From an uncultured Clostridia bacterium (GTDB lineage Bacteria > Bacillota_A > Clostridia > Christensenellales > CAG-138): 17,580 nt of DNA. The position numbers and the translations under genes were made by a program. The stretch covers positions 1 through 17,580 of the forward strand of contig CAMNHT010000012.1 in assembly GCA_946539625.1 (NCBI GenBank). The letters are read 5' to 3'. This document shows, piece after piece, positions 1 to 6,760 of the stretch. Each line of letters opens with the position of its first letter. The first letter of the stretch is position 1. The notes beneath the pieces were generated by a model that saw only the letters and a program-made list of their open reading frames with translations, was not told the DNA's origin and searched no databases.

Positions 1-402
1 CTCGGCGCGGACGACTATATTGCAAAGCCGTTCGATTCCAACGAGCTCGTCGCGCGCATCAAAGCGGTGCTGCGCCGCTTTGCGCCTGCGGCGGAGAGCG
101 AGCGCACGATCGTGCTTCCGGATCTCACCATCTCGCTTGAAAACTATTCGGTTACGCTCGACGGCGAAACGCTTGAGATGCCGCCGAAAGAGATCGAGCT
201 TCTGTACTTCCTGGCGTCCCACAGCGGACGTGTGTTCACACGCGAGCAGCTTCTGGAACAGGTCTGGGGCTTCGACTTTTTCGGCGATTCCCGCACGGTC
301 GACGTCCACGTAAAGCGCATCCGCGAAAAGCTCGGCGAGCGGGAAAGTTGGCAGCTTCGTACGGTCTGGGGCGTAGGATATAAGTTCGACGTCCACAGCT
401 GA
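1..402 (+). CDS. OmpR/PhoB-family response regulator, 5'-truncated by window start
   Basis: This is the C-terminal part of a two-component DNA-binding response regulator; frame 1 is open from the first base. The first visible residues, LGADDYIAKPFDSNELVARI, are the end of the receiver domain and include the conserved Lys-Pro pair near the phospho-site. A short linker follows, then a complete winged-helix output domain with the family hallmarks (LTPKE-like PPKEIELLYFLASH, REQLLEQVWG, RTVDVHVKRIREKL, and the closing TVWGVGYKF). It ends at a TGA 8 bases before the histidine kinase start, so the two form the usual co-transcribed pair. The phospho-acceptor Asp and the start codon lie outside the window. 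The family is certain. The target genes are unknown, although htrA downstream is an obvious candidate by context. Confidence 0.95.
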   Translation, partial: LGADDYIAKPFDSNELVARIKAVLRRFAPAAESERTIVLPDLTISLENYSVTLDGETLEMPPKEIELLYFLASHSGRVFTREQLLEQVWGFDFFGDSRTVDVHVKRIREKLGERESWQLRTVWGVGYKFDVHS

Positions 403-410
403 TAGGGTAC

Positions 411-1868
411 ATGCAAAAGAATCGGTTCCGTACCATCTTTTCACGCATGATGTTCATGCAGTGTACGACGGTTACGGTCGCAGTGCTGCTGATCGGCGTC
501 GTGCTGGCGATCATTGTGTACGCGGGAAGGATCGGGGAGTACGGAACACAGTTGAATCGTTACGCGCAAAACGCGCGCGCCGTGATCGCCTCGAACACGG
601 GCAACGCGGAGATGCGACTTTCGGAGATTGCCGCCGACAACGACCTGCTTGTGGAACGTATAGACGAACACGACGATGTTGCCGCCTATTTTGCCGACAG
701 CCGCTGGGAGGTATACGCAAAGCAGTCGCTTTCGGATACGGATTACCGCGGCGTTCGTATGAACGCCGGACCGATCGGACAAACGACACGAAGCTATTTC
801 GACCGCTCCGGCTTTCCCGTGCTGACCGTATACTGCACGGTGGAAAACGATATAAACAGCGGCATTCTGCTGGTCAGCGGCGATCTTTCTCCGATTCGGT
901 CTGCACTCGGCAGCATGATCCTTTGGACCGTATTGATTGGCGCGTTTGCGCTCATCGGGTCCGGCGTCGTTTCCTACTATACATCCTACCGCGTCATCAA
1001 TCCGTTCGTCGAGATGAATCATGCCGTGCAATGCTATTCGCGCGGGGATTTCTCGACGCGCATTCCTGTTGAAGGTAAGGATGAGGCGGCGCAGCTCGGC
1101 AAAAGCTTAAACGAGATGGCAGAGCAGCTAAGAGGACTTGAGGATACGAGAAGAAGCTTCGTTGCAAACGTCAGCCATGAGCTCCGTTCTCCGCTGACGT
1201 CCATGAAGGGCTTTCTCGAAGCGATGCAGGACGGCACAATCCCGCCCGAAAATTATCCGGAGTACATCGGGATCGTTCTCAACGAAACACGTCGTATGGT
1301 CACGCTTGTCAATGACCTCCTTGACCTTGCACGCATCGAATCCGGTACGATCCAGCTGAATTTCGAAGTGTTTGATGTCAACGAACTGATCCGCAGAACG
1401 CTTCTGACGTTCGAGGCGCGGCTTGTTGAAAACGAGATGGAAATGGAAGTACGGTTTGCGCAGGAGCAGTGTCTGGTTTTTGCGGACGCGACGCAGATCG
1501 GCCAGGTGCTCCGAAACCTGATCGACAACGCGATCAAGTATTCGCCGAAGGGCAGAGCGCTCTTTGTGTCGACCTATTCGATGCGAAAGACCGTCTATGT
1601 CACGGTACGCGACACCGGTATCGGCATCCCGCAGGAGGATGTGCCGCACGTGTTCGATCGCTTCTATAAGGTCGAAAAGGCGCACACGCCCGCGCCGCAG
1701 ATGGGTTCCGGTCTGGGATTATCCATCGTAAAGCGTATCATTGAGAGCCACGGACAGTCAATTACCGTGCGCAGCGCCAGAGGACGCGGCACGCAATTCA
1801 CCTTTACATTGGAGCGCGCAAGCGCAGCGAAACGAGTAACCGACGGAGGTAAACGCAATGTCTCATAA
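411..1868 (+). CDS. Membrane sensor histidine kinase with HAMP domain
   Basis: A 485-residue sensor kinase, partner of the response regulator just upstream. Domain order: membrane segment about 15-38, outside sensor region about 39-165, second membrane segment about 168-190, HAMP linker about 191-242, HisKA with phospho-acceptor His256 in NVSHELRSPLTSMK, and HATPase with the N box Asn373 (RNLIDNAIKYSP), D box Asp401 (DTGIGIP) and G2 box near Gly432 (GSGLGLSIV). All catalytic boxes look intact. The outside sensor region matches nothing I can name, so the signal is unknown. The start at 411 has only a weak AGGG at 404-407, very close to the ATG. Translation may depend on coupling to the preceding gene, and no better start is visible. 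The last 11 bases overlap the htrA start, which suggests tight co-expression of sensor and protease. Confidence 0.96.
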   Translation: MQKNRFRTIFSRMMFMQCTTVTVAVLLIGVVLAIIVYAGRIGEYGTQLNRYAQNARAVIASNTGNAEMRLSEIAADNDLLVERIDEHDDVAAYFADSRWEVYAKQSLSDTDYRGVRMNAGPIGQTTRSYFDRSGFPVLTVYCTVENDINSGILLVSGDLSPIRSALGSMILWTVLIGAFALIGSGVVSYYTSYRVINPFVEMNHAVQCYSRGDFSTRIPVEGKDEAAQLGKSLNEMAEQLRGLEDTRRSFVANVSHELRSPLTSMKGFLEAMQDGTIPPENYPEYIGIVLNETRRMVTLVNDLLDLARIESGTIQLNFEVFDVNELIRRTLLTFEARLVENEMEMEVRFAQEQCLVFADATQIGQVLRNLIDNAIKYSPKGRALFVSTYSMRKTVYVTVRDTGIGIPQEDVPHVFDRFYKVEKAHTPAPQMGSGLGLSIVKRIIESHGQSITVRSARGRGTQFTFTLERASAAKRVTDGGKRNVS

Positions 1869-3135
1869 ATTCTATCCGTATCCGACCGACTACAAAAATA
1901 CAACATCCCTGCGGCGCGCACGCCGTACAGGCAATGTCTTCGTGATCATTCTGTGCGTGATTATCGCCATTCTGATCGGCGGCGGGGCATTCTTTGGCCT
2001 GACAAATAACGGACAGGGTTGGAACGGCTTTGTTGATTTCGTTACAAGAAATTGTCCTGCGTACTGCACGACGCAGAAGAATGCCGCGCCTGTCGCGGAA
2101 GCGGAAACACCTGTCAAGACGCCGACCGCAAAGCCAACGGTCGATCCGGACGTTTCACCGTACCTGGCGCAGCCCTTTGATCCGACGGCGCTTACCAGCA
2201 TCCCGGATGTCGTCGACGCGGTTTCGCCCGGCGTTGTCGGCATTCTGAACTATCAGAAAAAGACCGGCAAAAGCGAATCGGTGCTTGCTGGCAGCGGTTC
2301 CGGCTTCGTCTATACCGTAAACGGCCTAATCATTACGAATCACCATGTTGTAGAAGGCGCATCAGAGCTGAAGGTGTCGCTTACGGACGGCAGAACCGTT
2401 GACGCAACGCTCGTCGGCGGAGATGTGCAGACGGACGTTGCCGTGCTGAAGATCGAAGCAGAAGGGCTGAGCGCTCTTCCCATCGGCGATTCCGCCACAG
2501 TGCGTGTCGGTGAATTCGTTCTTGCGATCGGCGATCCGATCAGCGCAGACGAGCTGTCCGGCTCTGTCACGTTCGGCATTCTTTCCGCACTCTCGCGTGA
2601 GATCAATATTGAAGGCTTCGTCAACGAGTACCTTCAGACCGATGCGGCGGTCAACCCCGGCAACAGCGGCGGTCCGCTCATCAATATGCGCGGCGAAGTT
2701 ATAGGCGTCACAAGTGCGAAGTACACCTCTGCCGGCGTCGATGAATACGGACAGAATATCTCTTCCGAGGGTATCGGGTTTGCTCTGCCGATCAACAACG
2801 TAATCGAGATTGCGCAGTCGATCATCACGGACGGCTCCAAGGTGCGCCCCGGTATCGGCGTGACCATTGTGACCTATCTTGAACCGACAACGGACATCAC
2901 AACGCCCGGCGTTTACATCTACGGCGTTACCGAAGGCGGTCCCGCGGAACAGGCGGGCATCCGGGTAGGAGACCGGCTGGTTCGCTTGGACGGCAAGGAA
3001 ATGACACAGGATGAATTTGTTATGGTCATTCGCACAAAGCAAGTCGGCGAATCCATCGTTCTGACCATCGAACGTAACGGTGAACTTATGAATATCAACG
3101 TCATTGTAGGCGACATGAACGAAATGCGAAAATGA
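1858..3135 (+). CDS. htrA: Membrane-anchored HtrA/DegP-type serine protease with PDZ domain
   Basis: A 425-residue trypsin-fold protease of the HtrA family, which degrades misfolded proteins on the outer side of the membrane. There is a short cytoplasmic tail, one membrane segment about 27-49, a Thr/Pro-rich linker about 80-105, the protease domain, and a C-terminal PDZ domain about 330-425 (GGPAEQAGIRVGDRLVRLDG). The triad is visible: His163 in TNHHVVEG, Asp193 in TDVAVLKIE, Ser270 in NPGNSGGPL. A single PDZ with an N-terminal anchor is the usual Gram-positive form. The start at 1858 is supported by GGAGGT at 1845-1850 with good spacing, and the gene overlaps the kinase by 11 bases. Position behind a two-component system fits CssRS-like control of envelope proteases, by inference only. 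A Cys pair (C66, C70) sits just outside the membrane. Confidence 0.96.
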   Translation: MSHKFYPYPTDYKNTTSLRRARRTGNVFVIILCVIIAILIGGGAFFGLTNNGQGWNGFVDFVTRNCPAYCTTQKNAAPVAEAETPVKTPTAKPTVDPDVSPYLAQPFDPTALTSIPDVVDAVSPGVVGILNYQKKTGKSESVLAGSGSGFVYTVNGLIITNHHVVEGASELKVSLTDGRTVDATLVGGDVQTDVAVLKIEAEGLSALPIGDSATVRVGEFVLAIGDPISADELSGSVTFGILSALSREINIEGFVNEYLQTDAAVNPGNSGGPLINMRGEVIGVTSAKYTSAGVDEYGQNISSEGIGFALPINNVIEIAQSIITDGSKVRPGIGVTIVTYLEPTTDITTPGVYIYGVTEGGPAEQAGIRVGDRLVRLDGKEMTQDEFVMVIRTKQVGESIVLTIERNGELMNINVIVGDMNEMRK

Positions 3136-5486
3136 ACGAACGAGCACTGAGAAGTTTAGAATTTGATAAGATCCGCGCCCAATGTGCGACCCATACGGCG
3201 TCCGACATCGGGCGCGAATTTGTTGCGGCACTGCATCCGACCGCCGACCTCGAGCGAGCGGAAATGCTGCTGCGCGAAACATGGGAAGCAGACGCGATCT
3301 GCCGCCGCATCGGCGGTTCGCCGGTCGATACGTTTCCGGATGCGCGATCCACTTTAAGCCGCGTGAAGGCGTCATACGCGCTTTCTCCCGCGGAGCTTTT
3401 GAACCTTGCCGCGTGCCTCAAAGCCAGCCGCAGAGCAAGGGAACGCCTCCTTGCGGGCGACAACGAGAGTACGCTGCATCGACTTGCCAATCCGCTTTCC
3501 GCGCACGCAGAGATCGAAAACGAAATCGCACGCTGTATTTTGACGGAAGACGAGATTTCCGACAACGCTTCGCCGGAGCTGAACCGCATCCGCAGACAGA
3601 TGCGCATCACCTTGGAGCGTGTCAAGGAAAAGCTCAACAGCTTCATCAAAAGCCCGACCTACCAGAAATACTTGCAGGAGCCGATCGTTACCGTCCGCAA
3701 CGGACGCTACGCGATCCCGGTCAAGGCGGAACATCGCGCGCAGATCGGCGGGCTGATCCACGATCAAAGCGGCAGCGGACAGACGGTCTTTATCGAGCCG
3801 ACCGCGGTCGTTGAACTCGGCAATGCCTATAAGCAGCTGCAGGCGGAGGAGAAGCGCGAGATCGAACGTATCCTTGCGGGATTGACGGCGCTCATCGCGC
3901 CGTATGCGGACGAGCTGTATCAGAGCCTGATGCTTTTGGGTAATTTAGACTGCATCTTCGCCCGCGCCATCCTTGCGCGCGACATGCGCGCCTACTGCCC
4001 GAAGCTGAACGATAAAAGACTTATCCACATCAAAAACGGCAGACATCCGCTGATCGACAAGAACGTCGTCGTTCCCATTTCGGTTTGGATCGGCGACGGC
4101 TATGACACTCTGATCGTGACCGGTCCGAACACGGGCGGCAAAACGGTCACGCTGAAAACGGTCGGTCTGTTTACGCTGATGGCTTCGAGCGGCATGTTCA
4201 TTCCCGCCGACGAATCCAGCGAGATCGCGATCTTCCGCGAGGTGTTCGCAGACATCGGCGACGAACAGTCGATCGAGCAGTCGCTGTCCACGTTCTCCGC
4301 GCATATGACGAATATCGTCGGCATTTTGAAAGATGCAGGCAGTGACACGCTTGTACTTTTGGACGAGCTCGGCGCGGGCACGGACCCGAACGAAGGCGCG
4401 GCGCTTGCGCAGGCGATCCTTTCGCATCTGCAGAAAGCCGGCGCAACGACGTTTGCCACGACGCATTACAGCGAGATCAAGGCGTTTGCGCTGACGCACG
4501 AGGGCATGCAGAACGCCTCGATGGAATTCGACGTCGACCGCCTTTGCCCGACCTATAAGCTCTATATCGGCATTCCCGGCAAGTCCAACGCGTTCGAGAT
4601 CAGCCGGAGATTGGGGCTTGACGACGCCATCATCGAGCAGGCAAAGGAGTATTTAAAGCACGAGGACGTCGCGTTCGAAGATGTGCTGTCCGGCGCGGAA
4701 ACGCAGAGAAAGCTTGCTGAACAGCAGGCAAACGAACTCACTGAAGAGCTTGCGCGCGTCAAAACCGAACGCGAAGCGCTGGAAGCCGAGCGCAAAAAGA
4801 TGCGAGAAGACCGCGCGGCGATCCGCGAAAAGGCGAGGGAGGAGGCGCGAAGCGTCGTCGCCGCCGCCAAGCATGAGATGGACGCGCTGATCGCGGAGCT
4901 AAGGCAGGTCAAAAACATCGACTCGCGCGCGCTCGAACGCGCGATCCAGACCTCGCGCGACAAGATGAGAGAAGTACAGAGCCGTCTTTCGGACAAACCC
5001 GAACCCGACGCGGCGGAGGGCGAGATCCCGTCGTCCGTCGTTCGCGGGCAGACCGTTCGCGTGGTGAGCTTAAACAGCAACGCAACGGTTGTAAAGCCGC
5101 AGGACGGAAGGGGACAGGTGCAGGTACAGGCGGGTCCGATCAAGGTCTTCGTGCCGCTTTCCGATCTGCGTCTCGTTACAAAGAAGGAGGAACAGCCGCG
5201 CGCCGTGACGCGTCCGCGCGAGATCATGACCGATATCAAAACCATGAAGTACGAGCTTGACCTTCGCGGATACCTTGTGGACGACGCGATCCTCGAGATC
5301 GACGCATTCATCGACGACTGTGTGCGCAACGGCAGGACCGAATTCAACATCATCCACGGCAAGGGCACCGGTGCGCTGCGCGCGGGCGTACAGAACTATC
5401 TGAAGACGCATCCACGGGTCAAGAGCTTCCGCATCGGCGCGTACGGTGAAGGCGACGCGGGCGTGACGGTCGTTACTTTGAAATGA
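3132..5486 (+). CDS. mutS2: MutS2 (RqcU) ATPase with Smr endonuclease-like domain
   Basis: A full-length 784-residue MutS2. The MutS-type core and lever region come first, then the ABC-type ATPase with Walker A at 331-338 (GPNTGGKT, Lys337) and Walker B at Asp411-Glu412 (LVLLDELGAGTDP). A charged coiled coil spans about 520-610. The C-terminal Smr domain carries LDLRG at 709-713 and HGKGTG beginning at His742. There is no mismatch-recognition domain, which separates it from MutS1. In Bacillus subtilis, MutS2 acts on collided ribosomes in quality control, and other family members were linked to suppression of recombination. Which role dominates here cannot be read from sequence. It starts in a 4-base ATGA overlap with htrA, so it belongs to the same operon. 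No clear intrinsic terminator follows its stop. Confidence 0.98.
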   Translation: MNERALRSLEFDKIRAQCATHTASDIGREFVAALHPTADLERAEMLLRETWEADAICRRIGGSPVDTFPDARSTLSRVKASYALSPAELLNLAACLKASRRARERLLAGDNESTLHRLANPLSAHAEIENEIARCILTEDEISDNASPELNRIRRQMRITLERVKEKLNSFIKSPTYQKYLQEPIVTVRNGRYAIPVKAEHRAQIGGLIHDQSGSGQTVFIEPTAVVELGNAYKQLQAEEKREIERILAGLTALIAPYADELYQSLMLLGNLDCIFARAILARDMRAYCPKLNDKRLIHIKNGRHPLIDKNVVVPISVWIGDGYDTLIVTGPNTGGKTVTLKTVGLFTLMASSGMFIPADESSEIAIFREVFADIGDEQSIEQSLSTFSAHMTNIVGILKDAGSDTLVLLDELGAGTDPNEGAALAQAILSHLQKAGATTFATTHYSEIKAFALTHEGMQNASMEFDVDRLCPTYKLYIGIPGKSNAFEISRRLGLDDAIIEQAKEYLKHEDVAFEDVLSGAETQRKLAEQQANELTEELARVKTEREALEAERKKMREDRAAIREKAREEARSVVAAAKHEMDALIAELRQVKNIDSRALERAIQTSRDKMREVQSRLSDKPEPDAAEGEIPSSVVRGQTVRVVSLNSNATVVKPQDGRGQVQVQAGPIKVFVPLSDLRLVTKKEEQPRAVTRPREIMTDIKTMKYELDLRGYLVDDAILEIDAFIDDCVRNGRTEFNIIHGKGTGALRAGVQNYLKTHPRVKSFRIGAYGEGDAGVTVVTLK

Positions 5487-5494
5487 TTCGGGCA

Positions 5495-5523
5495 TTGACG
5501 GATCGGGCCGAACGGTGTACCAT
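5495..5523 (+). promoter_or_regulatory. Sigma-A-like promoter for the 5544 gene
   Basis: TTGACG at 5495-5500 and TACCAT at 5518-5523 are separated by exactly 17 bases. The -35 is a 5/6 match to consensus and the -10 a 4/6 match. It lies directly after the mutS2 stop and could start a separate transcript. The expected start point near 5530 falls at the ribosome site GGAGG (5531-5535), so the leader would be extremely short. That makes this a tentative call. Confidence 0.45.
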
Positions 5524-5543
5524 AGTGTTCGGAGGACTTTCTT

Positions 5544-6134
5544 ATGAATCGTAAGATCTTTTTCATCATACTCGCACTGCTGTGCGTCGCGGGTTCAGTT
5601 GTGCTCGTCGTGGTCGGGATCAGAGCCACGTCGCGTCCCGCCGTCATTCCCGGGCTTGAATCGCTCGGCGAAGTAACGCTGGAAGCGTATGAAGTCGGCT
5701 GCGGCGAGAACGAGGAGGACGAACCGTACACCATCTACTACCGCTATATCGACCCGAAATACGGTGAAATCGTCTTTGCAAATGCCGTCGGTGATGAGGA
5801 TTATTATTCATTCCTGTATGATCGCATGCGTGCCGACGCAGCGCAGGAGGGCGAGGTGCCGGAGGTGACGGACGATGTCACAAAGCCCACGACGATCAAA
5901 CGCTACGTGTACGTTTATCCCGTGGATGGGCATTACGAGGCGGTGTTCGAAGACCGCTATATGGGCCTTTCGGAAGTATCGGATCTTATCGATCCGTCAC
6001 CCAAAGTCTCCGCGACCTACTATTACATCGTCGCGGGCATTCTGCTGCTTGCGGGCGCATATCTGATGTTCCTTGCTTTTACCGGCAGGCGCACGCCGGA
6101 GCATCCGACACGCCCGTCACAGAGCAGACGGTAA
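5544..6134 (+). CDS. Hypothetical protein with two membrane segments and an outside domain
   Basis: A 196-residue protein that I do not recognise. A hydrophobic segment at about 5-26 and another at about 156-179 flank roughly 130 acidic, Tyr-rich residues, so the middle domain probably faces outside and both ends lie in the cytoplasm. The C-terminal tail is short, basic and Pro/Ser/Arg-rich. The layout (N-terminal membrane helix, small beta-rich domain with repeated aromatic-acidic pairs such as YTIYYRYIDPKYGE, second helix) resembles small DUF3592-like membrane proteins, but this is only an impression. GGAGG at 5531-5535 supports the ATG. It stands alone between mutS2 and a strong bidirectional terminator, and probably has its own promoter at 5495. 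Confidence 0.85.
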   Translation: MNRKIFFIILALLCVAGSVVLVVVGIRATSRPAVIPGLESLGEVTLEAYEVGCGENEEDEPYTIYYRYIDPKYGEIVFANAVGDEDYYSFLYDRMRADAAQEGEVPEVTDDVTKPTTIKRYVYVYPVDGHYEAVFEDRYMGLSEVSDLIDPSPKVSATYYYIVAGILLLAGAYLMFLAFTGRRTPEHPTRPSQSRR

Positions 6135-6150
6135 CGAATCCCAAAAAACA

Positions 6151-6180
6151 AAAATCTGCCGAGCGATCGGCAGATTTTTC
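6151..6180. terminator. Bidirectional intrinsic terminator between convergent genes
   Basis: A perfect 12-bp stem (6151-6162 pairing with 6167-6178) closed by a GCGA tetraloop. T-rich bases follow on the plus strand and an A-rich tract (6143-6154) gives the U-run on the minus strand. It sits 16 bases after the plus-strand gene ending at 6134 and 12 bases before the minus-strand vanZ-like stop at 6190, so it can end both transcripts. Confidence 0.9.
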
Positions 6181-6189
6181 TGTATGCAA

Positions 6190-6696
6190 TTATGCGTTTG
6201 CCGTGAAAAGCACGACCGCGGCGAACAAAAACAGCGCGGTGCCGGCGCACATGACGATGTTCAGAACCGTCTTCAGCCGTTCCGTACGTCTGCACATGCG
6301 GCATAAAAGCAGATATACGCACGCGCCGAGCGCGGTTCCGAGCGTGTTCATGAGAAGATCGGTCACGTCCGCTGCTCCGATCGCAAGCACGAACTGAAGC
6401 GCCTCAAAGAGAAGACTTGCCGCAAAACCCGCAAGGATCGCTGTCCGCGCCTTCATGCCAAGCATACATAGATACAGCCCGAGCGGCATGAACACGAGCG
6501 CGTTCAGCACGACCTCCGAAACGTGCGTACCGACCTCTACATCGTAATGGAACGGGATCAGGTTCAGCATACGCGCGCAGGGCAGGTATTTGAGTTCCGC
6601 AGCCGTCGACGTTTTCAGCAGAACGATCCACACAAGGATCAGCCCGTAAACGCAAAGCAGTATGATCGTAAAAAACTTGTTTCGCTTGTCCTTCAT
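6190..6696 (-). CDS. VanZ-like family integral membrane protein
   Basis: A 168-residue protein with four predicted membrane helices and the VanZ-family pattern: NLIPFHYD after the first helix, an EVVLNALVFMPLG segment, then SLLFEALQFVLAIGAADVTDLLMNTLG. VanZ itself gives low-level teicoplanin resistance, but the wider family is functionally diverse and mostly uncharacterised, so resistance should not be assumed. I chose the ATG at 6696 (MKDKRNKFF). The same frame stays open upstream to 6834, but that extension runs through the preceding gene's terminator and stop region and has no protein character. The chosen start has no clear Shine-Dalgarno sequence. It lies 12 bases after the T-run of the ABC permease terminator, and I see no promoter in the 64-bp gap, so expression may depend on read-through. 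Confidence 0.85.
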   Translation of the reverse strand: MKDKRNKFFTIILLCVYGLILVWIVLLKTSTAAELKYLPCARMLNLIPFHYDVEVGTHVSEVVLNALVFMPLGLYLCMLGMKARTAILAGFAASLLFEALQFVLAIGAADVTDLLMNTLGTALGACVYLLLCRMCRRTERLKTVLNIVMCAGTALFLFAAVVLFTANA

Positions 6697-6707
6697 AATT
6701 GTTTCAT

Positions 6708-6752
6708 AAAAAGCCCCGTCATCCTGCGCACAAAAACGCAGGATGACAGGGG
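6708..6752 (-). terminator. Intrinsic terminator after the ABC permease gene
   Basis: Read on the minus strand, arms 6752-6737 and 6728-6714 form a 15-bp stem with one bulged base (6748) and an 8-base loop, followed by C and TTTTT (6712-6708). It begins 8 bases after the permease stop. Unusually, it ends only 11 bases before the start codon of the vanZ-like gene at 6696. Confidence 0.85.
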
Positions 6753-6760
6753 AGAACGAA

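Noticed and set aside
2362..3375. 337-codon minus-strand open frame opposite htrA and mutS2
   Set aside because: It crosses the htrA-mutS2 junction in antisense, shows no domain or ribosome site, and both sense genes are certain.
5487..5520. Terminator after mutS2
   Set aside because: Only a weak TTCGG/CCGAA pairing with a long interior and no T-run; not convincing.
6190..6696. Glycopeptide (teicoplanin) resistance call for the VanZ-like gene
   Set aside because: Most VanZ-family proteins lie outside van clusters and no vanHAX or vanRS genes are here; family membership alone does not support resistance.
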